From NCBI GenBank assembly GCA_002717855.1, contig PBCD01000012.1, positions 1-10,421 on the forward strand: 10,421 nucleotides of DNA. Reading direction: 5' to 3'. The notes below the pieces were generated by a model. It was not told the DNA's origin, did no database searches, and worked only from the letters and a program-made list of their open reading frames with translations. Shown here piece after piece: positions 1 to 7,025 of this stretch; within the stretch, counting starts at the first letter, position 1; every line of letters starts with the position of its first letter. The stretch comes from Rickettsiales bacterium. Its GTDB lineage: Bacteria; Pseudomonadota; Alphaproteobacteria; TMED127. Position numbers and translations under genes: made by a program.

Positions 1-28
1 TTTTTTTACACAATAATTGTAGTAAAAG

Positions 29-817
29 ATGAATACAAGGAATAATTTTCAAATGCTATCAAAAAAAGATTTAGATAAAAATGATTTTTTTGTGCTTATT
101 TCAACATTAAAAAAAATAGTTGGAATAGTACCGTCGTCTGTGACATCACTTGAAAATTTAATTGGTATAGAAGAGCAAAAAAAAATTTTATATGAAAACA
201 CCATCTCATTTATAAAAAACAATGACAGTTGCAATATATTATTGTGGGGATCTAAGGGTATGGGAAAGTCATCTTTGGTTATATCAAATCATAAACATTT
301 GTTAAGAACTTATAAAAATATTAAGTTGATTGAAATATTATGTAATGATTTAATCTATTTACCAGAGATAATTTACAATTTAAGAAAGTATCAACAAAAG
401 TTTATCATCTTTATTGATGATGTTAATTTGGATGTCAATTCTTATGAATTTAAAACTCTAAAGGTTTTAATACAAGGTAGCATACTAAGTAATTCAAAAA
501 ATATAAGATTTTATGTTACTTCAAATATAAGAAATATAATAAACCCAGATAGTAATGATAATTTTAATGAAGTTCAAATCAATGATCAAAGAAATAACGC
601 TATTGCTTTGTATGACAGATTTGGATTGATTTTAAGTTTTTATAGAGCAAGTAAAGAAGAATATATAAATTTAGTTCATCTTTATGCAAGAATTAATAAA
701 ATCAAGATTGATAAAGACACTGAAAAACAAGCAATACAATGGTCAATTTTTAAAGGAGATTATTCAGGAAGAACAGCAATTCAATTTATTACAAATTTAA
801 AATCTAAAATACTATAG
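29..817 (+). CDS. DUF815-type AAA+ ATPase, function unknown
   Basis: A 262-residue P-loop ATPase that I assign to the DUF815 family. It has a Walker A at residues 74-82 (GSKGMGKSS, preceded by LLW), a Walker B at about 125-131 (FIIFIDD), and a sensor-1-like TSN at 164-166. It also has the family's DRFGL block at 196-200 and an SGR sensor-2-like motif at 246-248. No signal peptide or membrane segment is visible, so it is probably cytoplasmic. The start is ATG 29: an in-frame TAA at 23-25 rules out a longer protein; ATG 53 is a less likely alternative. No clear Shine-Dalgarno is seen. From memory, DUF815 genes often sit near the M23/yajC-sec region in alphaproteobacteria; its biochemical role is not established. 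It is the only + strand gene and converges on the M23 gene. Family assignment is confident; function is not known. Confidence 0.9.
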   Translation: MNTRNNFQMLSKKDLDKNDFFVLISTLKKIVGIVPSSVTSLENLIGIEEQKKILYENTISFIKNNDSCNILLWGSKGMGKSSLVISNHKHLLRTYKNIKLIEILCNDLIYLPEIIYNLRKYQQKFIIFIDDVNLDVNSYEFKTLKVLIQGSILSNSKNIRFYVTSNIRNIINPDSNDNFNEVQINDQRNNAIALYDRFGLILSFYRASKEEYINLVHLYARINKIKIDKDTEKQAIQWSIFKGDYSGRTAIQFITNLKSKIL

Positions 818-819
818 AA

Positions 820-1680
820 TTACAATAAATATTCTCTTGGATTTAGTGCTTTTTTCCCTTTTCTTATTTCAAAATGTAATTGCGAAGAACTTACATTACC
901 AGAACTACCTACTCTTCCAATTTTTTCTCCTTTTTTAACCTGTGTACCTTTTTTTATAATGATTTCGTCTAAATGAGCATATGCTGTTACCCATTGATTA
1001 TCATGTTTAATTAAAATCAAGTTCCCATATCCAGGAATTTCATTCCCAGCATAAATTATCTTTCCTTGTCTGGCTGCAACAACATCCTCACCATTATTGG
1101 CAGCAATGTTAATGCCATCGTTGTGTAATCCAGGTTTAATCATTCCATATTTTAAAATTACTTCACCTCTGACGGGCCAAATGAAAATAGTTTTATCTTT
1201 ATTTTGTTTAAACTTTGCTTTTTTCTTTTTTGAGATTTTTTCAATAGTTAGATTAACTTCTGACTTTTTAATTGTTGAATAATTTGGAATTATTAATCTC
1301 TGTCCAACATAAATAATATTATTAGTTTTTAATTTATTTAATTTTGACAGATTATACTTATCAACATTAAATCTTCTTGAAATTGAATATAAAGTATCTC
1401 CTCTTAATACAGTATAAATTGTTTTTTTGGGTATAATTAATTTTTGATTCGGAAAAATTTTAAATGGAGACTTAATATTATTTTTTTTGATTATTTCTTC
1501 AATTGATACAGAAAAGTTTTTTGATATTAAATATAAATTATCTCCTTTTTTTACAATGTAGATATTTTTTTTATAATATTTTTCATTCGAATATTTTTCA
1601 AATATTTCATATTCACCGTAAAAGAATTTTTCACAACTATTTAAAAATGTTAATAAGAAAAAAATAATAAAAATTTTCAA
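820..1680 (-). CDS. LysM-LysM-M23 lipoprotein, degenerate NlpD/DipM-like
   Basis: A 286-residue envelope protein. Residues 1-16 form a lipoprotein signal with the lipobox LNSC (lipidated Cys16). LysM repeats at about 41-84 and 89-132 (each with a GDxLYxIS core and a closing LIIP) should bind peptidoglycan. A Lys-rich linker (about 138-163) leads to an M23/LytM domain at about 168-284. The usual HxGxD zinc motif reads NDGIN (187-191) and the usual HxH reads QLH (267-269), though YAH (234-236) is kept, so hydrolase activity is unlikely. Degenerate LytM proteins such as NlpD and DipM activate amidases or autolysins at division; a similar role is inferred here. The start is TTG 1680, overlapping the pcm stop as TTGA. 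It is supported by the lipobox position and the lack of another Met before residue 180. It is the last gene of the operon. Confidence 0.9.
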   Translation of the reverse strand: MKIFIIFFLLTFLNSCEKFFYGEYEIFEKYSNEKYYKKNIYIVKKGDNLYLISKNFSVSIEEIIKKNNIKSPFKIFPNQKLIIPKKTIYTVLRGDTLYSISRRFNVDKYNLSKLNKLKTNNIIYVGQRLIIPNYSTIKKSEVNLTIEKISKKKKAKFKQNKDKTIFIWPVRGEVILKYGMIKPGLHNDGINIAANNGEDVVAARQGKIIYAGNEIPGYGNLILIKHDNQWVTAYAHLDEIIIKKGTQVKKGEKIGRVGSSGNVSSSQLHFEIRKGKKALNPREYLL

Positions 1681-2309
1681 TTGTTAACTTTTCCTTCAAG
1701 CAATGGAACGAAGCGTACTTTCATTAGATTTTTTTTTGAAAAAGATGTTCCTTTTTTTTTTATGAGAGTTAAATATTGGTCATCATTTTCCTCACCAAGT
1801 GGTATCATCATTATTCCTTCGTCTTTAAGTTGATCTAAAAGAGTCATAGGTATTTCTGGAGCAGAAGCTGTAATCATTATCCTGTCAAATGGTGCTTGGT
1901 GATCCCAACCCAATCCTCCGTCCCCGTGTTTACAAAAAATATTAGCTATATTTAATTTTCTAAACTTCTCTTCAGCTTTTTTTTTTAAAAATAAATATCT
2001 CTCTATTGTATAAACAAATCTTGATAGTCTTGATAAAATTACTGTTTGATAACCACTACCTGTACCAATTTCAAGAACTCTAAGTTTTTTATTTAAAAAA
2101 AGGTTTTGTGTCATAAAAGCTACTACAAGTGGTTGAGAGATAGTTTGTCCACACTCTATTGGAAGAGCAATATTGGAGTTTGATCTTGATTTTATTGAGT
2201 TTTCAACAAAAAATGATCTTGGAACTAATTTAATAGAATCCAAAACTTTCGAATCTACGATTCCATTTTCTTTCAATTCTTGAATTAATTCTTGTTTTGA
2301 ATTTTTCAT
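1677..2309 (-). CDS. pcm: protein-L-isoaspartate O-methyltransferase
   Basis: A 210-residue class I SAM-dependent methyltransferase of normal family length. It methylates L-isoaspartyl residues that arise by deamidation or isomerisation, starting their repair to L-aspartate; it is cytoplasmic. Diagnostic features are ALPIECGQTISQP (48-60), SAM motif I VLEIGTGSGYQ (78-88), the acidic end of strand 2 at TIER (101-104), GDGGLGW (129-135), and the family-typical C-terminal RFVPLLEG (199-206). The start is ATG 2309, 4 nt after the serS stop. The end overlaps the next start by 4 nt (TTGA), suggesting translational coupling to the M23 lipoprotein. In many alphaproteobacteria surE lies between serS and pcm; there is no room for it here. 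A coding-strand A10 run (1752-1761) is in frame. Confidence 0.95.
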   Translation of the reverse strand: MKNSKQELIQELKENGIVDSKVLDSIKLVPRSFFVENSIKSRSNSNIALPIECGQTISQPLVVAFMTQNLFLNKKLRVLEIGTGSGYQTVILSRLSRFVYTIERYLFLKKKAEEKFRKLNIANIFCKHGDGGLGWDHQAPFDRIMITASAPEIPMTLLDQLKDEGIMMIPLGEENDDQYLTLIKKKGTSFSKKNLMKVRFVPLLEGKVNN

Positions 2310-2313
2310 AAAT

Positions 2314-3600
2314 TTAATTTTCCGGCTTTAAAAGTTTTTTTGTACCTCCCATGTACTTCCAAAGAATTTTGGGGATATTAACATCTCCATTTTTTTCTTG
2401 AAAATTTTCTAAAATTGCCACGATTATTCTACCAATTGCTAGGCCACTTCCATTTAATGTATGGGGATAAAAGATTTTTCCTGTTTCATTATGTTTGGTT
2501 CGCATTTTCATTCTTCTTGATTGAAAATCTTTACAATTAGAACAACTAGAAACTTCTCTAAACTTTGACTGTCCAGGCATCCAAACTTCAAAGTCTAGAG
2601 TATAAGATGATGAAAACCCAACATCAGAGGAACATAATTCCATAACTCTATATGGTAAATTTAAATCTTTAAGAATTGATTCAACACATTCAGCCATTCG
2701 TTCAAGTTCATTCATTGAAGATTCTGGTTTTGTAATTGAAACTAATTCTACTTTTCCAAATTGATGTTCTCTTATTAAACCTTTGGTGTCTAATCCTGCA
2801 GAGCCTGCTTCAGATCTAAAACAATTTGTAAATGATGTGAACCGTAATGGCAGATGCTTATAATTTAAAATTTGATCTCTACATAAATTTGTGAGAGAAA
2901 CCTCAGCAGTTGGAATTAACCAGAGACCGCTTTTAGTTTCAAATAAATCATTTTTAAATTTTGGTAATTGACCAGTCCCATACAAACATTCTGTCAAAAC
3001 TAATTCAGGAACTTTTATTTCTGTGTAACCATTTTGTTTTGTATGTTTATCCAACATGTAATTCATTAGTGCTCTACTTAATAACGCTAATTCGGATTTT
3101 AGTACAGAAAATCGTGATCCAGATAATTTTGCAGCAGAGGCATAGTCTAATAAACCAAGTTTTTCTCCAATAACAACATGATCAAGTGGTTTGAAATCAT
3201 AATCATTCTTTGTTCCATATTCTTTTATTTTTTTATTATCATTATCACCATTACCTAATGGTGTTTTTTCATCAAGAAGATTAGGAACAAGAGACAAGAT
3301 TTTAGTTAGACTACTAAATTCTTTTTCAGCGAGAGTGTTTAAATCAGATATTTCTTTTTTTAGATTCATCACATACTTCTTAATTTTTTCTATTTCAGTT
3401 TTACTTTCAGTTTTGGAGATTAAGCCTATTTTTTTTGATTCACTGTTTCTAATTTCTTGGAGCTCTTGAATTTTATTTGTGTAAGACAAGTATTTATTAT
3501 AAATTTTAAGAATTTCAGAGCTTTTTACATTTTCATTTCTTTTTTCCTGAAGTTTATCGAACTCCTCGGATTTATTTTTAATAAACTTAATATCATGCAT
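2314..3600 (-). CDS. serS: seryl-tRNA synthetase
   Basis: A 428-residue class II aminoacyl-tRNA synthetase, full length for bacterial SerRS. It charges tRNA-Ser (and tRNA-Sec where present) with serine. The N-terminal 100 or so residues are charged and helical, as expected for the tRNA-binding coiled-coil arm. The catalytic core shows the TAEVSLTN serine-site block (231-238), motif 2 beginning FRSEAGSAG (261-269) and running to IREHQFGKVE, the REVSSCSNCKDFQSRR block (348-363), and motif 3 NGSGLAIGRIIVAILEN (383-399). The start is ATG 3600, 4 nt after the tatC stop; no strong Shine-Dalgarno is visible, so translation is probably coupled to tatC. The pcm gene follows after 4 nt. Confidence 0.97.
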   Translation of the reverse strand: MHDIKFIKNKSEEFDKLQEKRNENVKSSEILKIYNKYLSYTNKIQELQEIRNSESKKIGLISKTESKTEIEKIKKYVMNLKKEISDLNTLAEKEFSSLTKILSLVPNLLDEKTPLGNGDNDNKKIKEYGTKNDYDFKPLDHVVIGEKLGLLDYASAAKLSGSRFSVLKSELALLSRALMNYMLDKHTKQNGYTEIKVPELVLTECLYGTGQLPKFKNDLFETKSGLWLIPTAEVSLTNLCRDQILNYKHLPLRFTSFTNCFRSEAGSAGLDTKGLIREHQFGKVELVSITKPESSMNELERMAECVESILKDLNLPYRVMELCSSDVGFSSSYTLDFEVWMPGQSKFREVSSCSNCKDFQSRRMKMRTKHNETGKIFYPHTLNGSGLAIGRIIVAILENFQEKNGDVNIPKILWKYMGGTKKLLKPEN

Positions 3601-3604
3601 TTGG

Positions 3605-4334
3605 TTATTTTTTTTTAATTAATACATTAATGATTAATAAAGAAATTTCAAAAAAACAAATTAGGGGAATCGCTATTCCCAATTGAGAAATTATATCAGG
3701 AGGAGTAAAAACTGCACTAAAAATTAGTATTCCTATAAAAAAAAACTTTCTTTGTTTTTTTAAACTTTCAACACTTACAATTTTTAATTTTGCAAGAATG
3801 ATCAGTAATATAGGAAATAAAAATGATAATCCGCAAGAAAAAAGAAGATACATTATTAATTTCATATATTCTCCCATTCTAGATTCTAATTCAATTGAAA
3901 AATAATCTGAGCTTTGTGAAGATTCAAACGATAAGAAAAATTTCCAAATAATTGGTATTAAAATGAAATAAGCAAAAATTACTCCCAGAAAAAAAAGAAT
4001 AGGTATAAGAAAAGATATTGGCTTAAAAAAAACTTTTTCTTTTTTGTATAAAGCAGGAAATATAAATATAGAAAATTGTAGAATAAAGAAAGGAAACGAA
4101 CTTAGAAATGAAGCAAATAAAGAAATTTTTAAGTATGAAATAAATACTTCAGGTAATCCAGTGAAAATCATTCTTTTTTCATCTTTGTCTGATATTAAAT
4201 TATACAAAGGTTTTGACAAAATATTACTTACTAATTCAGCATTATAAAAAAAAAAAAATAAAACAAATCAGCATGAATAAAAAACAAAATATTAATCTTT
4301 TTCTTAACTCCTTAATATGATCAAAATAACTCAT
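3605..4334 (-). CDS. tatC: TatC, twin-arginine translocase, split by a homopolymer frameshift
   Basis: TatC is the multi-spanning inner-membrane receptor of the Tat pathway and binds twin-arginine signal peptides with TatB. The main frame (3605-4219, 204 codons from a possible TTG) lacks the first transmembrane helix but has PALYKKEK (the conserved loop Glu), several hydrophobic helices, and the signature LKKQRKF...TPPD..SQ. The missing part lies one frame away: ATG 4334, overlapping the tatB stop as ATGA, encodes MSYFDHIKELRKRLIF and a hydrophobic stretch. This matches the family's HLIELRKRL, part of the signal-peptide binding site. That frame stops at 4242-4244 after 30 residues, and the main frame is open only from 4267, so the join falls in the T13 run at 4246-4258. 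Removing one T gives a continuous 242-residue TatC, normal for the family. It may be a sequencing or assembly error, a real lesion, or a slippage-rescued gene. Confidence 0.93.
4246..4258. repeat. 13-base A/T homopolymer at the tatC frameshift
   Basis: Thirteen uninterrupted A on the + strand (T13 on the tatC coding strand), inside the first membrane helix as a run of Phe codons. With 12 T the two tatC frames join as ...IFFFYNAELV..., which fits the family; with 13, tatC stops after 30 residues. Runs of this length are prone to replication or polymerase slippage and to basecalling error. Confidence 0.9.
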
Positions 4335-4546
4335 TTTTTATTCTTTTTTTTCTTTGCTTTAATTTCTTTTTCTGATTCACCAATTTCAAAATTTGAAAGA
4401 TCATGTTTTAAGTTAAAGAAGTATCTATTTATTTTTCTATAAAACAAACCAAGATGATTTGCAATTCGTGGAAAATCTTCAGGCTTAATCAAAATGAGTG
4501 AAAAAAAAGCAATAATAAGTAATTCAACTAATCCAATATTAAACAT
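4331..4546 (-). CDS. tatB: TatB, Tat translocase subunit
   Basis: A 71-residue TatB. The N-terminal membrane helix (about 2-21, beginning MFNIGLVELLIIAF) carries the conserved Glu8, followed by the hinge Pro and the DFPRIANHLG amphipathic segment (24-33). The short cytoplasmic tail ends in a Lys-rich stretch. TatB works with TatC as the signal-peptide receptor. It is shorter than the roughly 100-170 residues common in other bacteria, though short TatB fits a streamlined genome. The start is ATG 4546, 2 nt after the tatA stop; the gene order tatA-B-C and the IKPEDFPR hinge distinguish it from TatA. Its stop codon overlaps the true tatC ATG (ATGA), supporting the upstream tatC start. Confidence 0.9.
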   Translation of the reverse strand: MFNIGLVELLIIAFFSLILIKPEDFPRIANHLGLFYRKINRYFFNLKHDLSNFEIGESEKEIKAKKKKNKK

Positions 4547-4548
4547 AA

Positions 4549-4731
4549 CTATTTCTTTTCTTGTTTTTTAGAAATAGTTTTCTTTTCTAAATCTTCCTCC
4601 TTAAGTCCAGCTTTAAAAGATTTAATTCCTTTAGCTATATCACTAGCAACTTTTGGTAACTTTCCTGCTCCAAATAAGATAAGTACAATTACTAAAATTA
4701 AAATTATTTCCCAATGACCAAGTCCAAACAT
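4549..4731 (-). CDS. tatA: TatA, pore-forming Tat subunit
   Basis: A 60-residue TatA with a single N-terminal helix (about 4-20, GHWEIILILVIVLILF), the diagnostic FGAGKLPK hinge (20-27), an amphipathic helix SDIAKGIKSFKAGL (30-43), and a charged tail ending EKK. TatA oligomerises to carry folded proteins with twin-arginine signals across the inner membrane. The start is ATG 4731, preceded by a clear AGGAG. The gap from scpB (24 nt) is the largest in the operon but shows no convincing promoter or terminator. Confidence 0.96.
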   Translation of the reverse strand: MFGLGHWEIILILVIVLILFGAGKLPKVASDIAKGIKSFKAGLKEEDLEKKTISKKQEKK

Positions 4732-4739
4732 GTTTTTTT

Positions 4740-4744
4740 CTCCT
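4740..4744 (-). promoter_or_regulatory. Shine-Dalgarno of tatA
   Basis: AGGAG on the - strand, 8 nt upstream of ATG 4731. It is the clearest ribosome binding site in the window and suits the need for TatA in excess over TatB and TatC; that link is inference. Confidence 0.8.
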
Positions 4745-4755
4745 TAAAAATAATG

Positions 4756-5286
4756 TTAAGTTTTGTTAAAGTTTATTGATTCTAATTCCTCAATTTTTGG
4801 TAAATCTGAAATTTTGCTTAATCCAAAATGTTTCAAAAATTCAAAGTCTGTAACCCAAGTAAGAGGACGTCCGGGTGTCTCTCTTCTTTCATGCGGCTTA
4901 ATCCACTTTAGATTCAATAATATGTCTAAAGTACCTTTAAATACTGGTTTTCCCCTAATTTTTTCTATTTCTGCTCTCGTAACAGGTTGATGGTACGAAA
5001 TAATAGCGAGTGTTTCCATAGTAGCTTTAGACAATTTTCTTTTTTTTTCGTGCTCTATTTTTAAATAATCTTTTATTGAAAGTGATGTTTTAAAAAACCA
5101 CTTTTTGTCAATATTTACCAGATTAATTCCTCTTTTATCATAATTTGTCCTAATTCTTAGAAGTATTTCTCTAACATTAAATTTTCCGTGCTTGTCTAAT
5201 ACATTCTTTAAATAATTTTCTGATAAAGGTTCATCAGAACAAAAAATCAATGCTTCAAGAAAGCTTTCAGCCTTGTTACTGTCCAT
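4756..5286 (-). CDS. scpB: segregation and condensation protein B
   Basis: A 176-residue ScpB made of two winged-helix domains. ScpB binds ScpA and the SMC ATPase to form the bacterial condensin that compacts and separates chromosomes. Family marks are ALIFCSDEPLSE (12-23), ETLAIISYHQPVTRAEIE (91-108), RGKPV (111-115), and the strongly conserved RRETPGRPLTWVT (134-146), followed by FLKHFGL and DLP. The start is ATG 5286, within the last 11 nt of scpA, with an SD-like TAGGA separated from it by an A run. scpA and scpB adjacency is standard, as expected for a stoichiometric complex. Confidence 0.95.
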   Translation of the reverse strand: MDSNKAESFLEALIFCSDEPLSENYLKNVLDKHGKFNVREILLRIRTNYDKRGINLVNIDKKWFFKTSLSIKDYLKIEHEKKRKLSKATMETLAIISYHQPVTRAEIEKIRGKPVFKGTLDILLNLKWIKPHERRETPGRPLTWVTDFEFLKHFGLSKISDLPKIEELESINFNKT

Positions 5287-6031
5287 TTTTTTTTCCTACC
5301 TTAACAAAAATATCACTAAAGTTTTTTTTTTGCGATAATTGTATTGAACCATTTTTAACCATATTTAATGAGGCCAAAAGTATTGACACAGCAGCAGACT
5401 TTTTTAATCTTGAGTCATAAATATCTTTAGGCAAAAACTCGAATATGTTTTTCCATTCATCATATTGGAAGTTAAAGATTTTTTGTAACCATTCTAAACC
5501 ATTTTGAACAGAGTATAATTTGTCTTCATTAATTTTTAGGCTCTCTTTATTATTTTTATTATACAAAGTTACATAACTGACAATCAAATCAGAGAGGTTT
5601 GCATTGATTACAATACTCTCACTTATAAAAAATTCTTTACTAAATTTGTTTGTAAAAAAATCAATATCTTGCCTAGGCAAACTTGATAATTCTGTAGTAG
5701 CTACTTTTATTGCATTGTAATGGACTAATCTGTAAGTAATATCTTCCTCTAATTCAGAAATCTCTTCATCTTTTTCAGGCAACAAAAGTTTAGATTTTAA
5801 AAATGCTAAAAAAGAGGCCATAATTAGGTAATCAGCATTTAATTTTATATTTTCCATATTTTCATTAATAAAAAGTAAATATTGTTCAGCTAACTCTAGA
5901 ATTGATATTTTTAAAATATCGACTTTTTGCTTTCTAGATAAATCTAACAATAGATCTAAGGGACCTTCATATCCACTTATGTTTATATTAAGTTGGTTAA
6001 CCTCTGATTGTTCAAAAAGTTCTCGATTCAT
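5276..6031 (-). CDS. scpA: segregation and condensation protein A
   Basis: A 251-residue kleisin subunit of the SMC-ScpAB complex. The N-terminal signature is ISGYEGPLDLLLDLSRKQKVD (18-38), followed by KISILELAEQYL. The ADYLIMASFLAFLKSKLLLP helix (66-85) is typical. The C-terminal winged helix has SAAVSILLASLNMVKNGSI and an LSQKKNFSDI tail. The start is ATG 6031, with an AAGG 3 nt upstream, inside the last 20 nt of nagZ; the end overlaps scpB by 11 nt. A coding A10 run (5322-5331) in the tail is in frame. Confidence 0.95.
   Translation of the reverse strand: MNRELFEQSEVNQLNINISGYEGPLDLLLDLSRKQKVDILKISILELAEQYLLFINENMENIKLNADYLIMASFLAFLKSKLLLPEKDEEISELEEDITYRLVHYNAIKVATTELSSLPRQDIDFFTNKFSKEFFISESIVINANLSDLIVSYVTLYNKNNKESLKINEDKLYSVQNGLEWLQKIFNFQYDEWKNIFEFLPKDIYDSRLKKSAAVSILLASLNMVKNGSIQLSQKKNFSDIFVKVGKKNGQ
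5294..5300 (-). promoter_or_regulatory. Shine-Dalgarno of scpB within scpA
   Basis: GGTAGGA on the - strand followed by A residues up to ATG 5286. It lies inside the 3' end of scpA and supports this start and translational coupling. Confidence 0.6.
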
Positions 6032-7025
6032 ATACCTTTTTTCTAGCTTTTCTTATATTAATCTTTTTTAACTTATTATTACTTAAATAGTTTTTAAAGT
6101 ATTCAAATTTCTTTTTTTCAATAGGTTTTGAAAACTCGTAGATTTTTTTAATTTCTTTAAGTTCTCCTGAACAATACATTACCAAATCACAACCACCTTT
6201 ATAGCAATTCTTAATTCGATTTTTTAAAGATCCTTTAAGGGCTAGCATTGAAATGTCATCTGAAATTATTAATCCATTGAATTTTAATTTTTCTTTTAAA
6301 AGTTTAACCAATATTTTTTGGGAATATGGAGCAATCTTTTCGTCTAATTTGTCATACAAAATATGAGAAATCATTATAAAAATTTGGTCATTTAACTTTT
6401 TAAAAGGTTTCATATCATGATTAAGAAGTATTTTTTTAGGTGTTTTAATAATTGGTAAATCTAGATGACTATCTATTTTCGCTCTCCCGTGTCCAGGAAA
6501 ATGCTTTATAACAGGTAATATTCCACCATCTAAAAATGCAATACAATACTGTCTACCCAATTCTGTTACAATTTTTGTGTGAGAACCAAAGGATCTACTA
6601 TCTATGATTTTATTCGCATTTTGTCTATACAAGTCTAGAACAGGAGAACAGTTTACATCAATTCCGATTTCTTTTAATTCATAAGCAATTATTCTTGCAT
6701 TTAAGTATGACAGTTTAAGAGCCTTTTTTTTACTTTTTTTATATATATTACCAAAATATCTTTGATCTGGGATGTTGGTGAACTCATCATTTTTAAATCT
6801 TTGAACTTTTCCACCTTCTTGGTCTACAAAAATTAGAACTTTAGGATTTTTGGTAATGATTTTAAGATCTGAAATTAATTTTTTTATTTGTGATTTTGAT
6901 TTAAAATTTCTTGAAAACAAAATAAATCCAAAAGGCTTTATCTTAGAAAAAAATTCGATTTCTTTTTTTTCTAATCTAAAAGATTTACAAGACAAAATTA
7001 TACCATCTGGTGTTTTACTTAACAT
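6012..7025 (-). CDS. nagZ: beta-N-acetylhexosaminidase, GH3 NagZ
   Basis: A 337-residue family 3 glycoside hydrolase. NagZ is cytoplasmic and removes GlcNAc from anhydromuropeptides during peptidoglycan recycling. Visible motifs are PFGFILFSRN (31-40), the DQEGGKVQRF block (68-77), the KHFPGHG substrate-binding motif (174-180), the DSH acid/base dyad (185-187) in DSHLDLP, and SDD (255-257) with the catalytic nucleophile. No signal peptide is seen. The start is ATG 7025, 11 nt inside the end of the SPOR gene; the scpA start lies in its last 20 nt. NagZ beside scpAB and tat is usual in alphaproteobacteria. Whether the rest of the recycling pathway exists cannot be seen here. Confidence 0.95.
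   Translation of the reverse strand: MLSKTPDGIILSCKSFRLEKKEIEFFSKIKPFGFILFSRNFKSKSQIKKLISDLKIITKNPKVLIFVDQEGGKVQRFKNDEFTNIPDQRYFGNIYKKSKKKALKLSYLNARIIAYELKEIGIDVNCSPVLDLYRQNANKIIDSRSFGSHTKIVTELGRQYCIAFLDGGILPVIKHFPGHGRAKIDSHLDLPIIKTPKKILLNHDMKPFKKLNDQIFIMISHILYDKLDEKIAPYSQKILVKLLKEKLKFNGLIISDDISMLALKGSLKNRIKNCYKGGCDLVMYCSGELKEIKKIYEFSKPIEKKKFEYFKNYLSNNKLKKINIRKARKKVYESRTF

Noticed and set aside
10..20. Small palindrome ACAAT-A-ATTGT upstream of the DUF815 gene
   Set aside because: Only 5 bp per arm in very AT-rich DNA at the window edge; expected by chance, so not called as an operator or promoter.
816..840. Possible stem AGAAT/ATTCT at the convergent junction
   Set aside because: Five A/T-rich base pairs with a loop over 10 nt; too weak for a terminator.
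2961..3173. + strand open frame of 70 codons opposite serS
   Set aside because: Antisense shadow of SerRS catalytic core; no ribosome site or recognisable protein.
4217..4219. TTG 4219 as the tatC start
   Set aside because: It would remove the first membrane helix and the signal-peptide site, has no Shine-Dalgarno, leaves a 111-nt gap after tatB, and codons upstream (AELVSNI) already match TatC in the same frame.
4044..4247. + strand open frame of 67 codons opposite tatC
   Set aside because: Antisense to a recognised gene, low complexity, no family resemblance or ribosome site.
4732..4755. Promoter in the scpB-tatA gap
   Set aside because: Only 24 nt, mostly taken by the Shine-Dalgarno; no paired -35/-10 could be supported.
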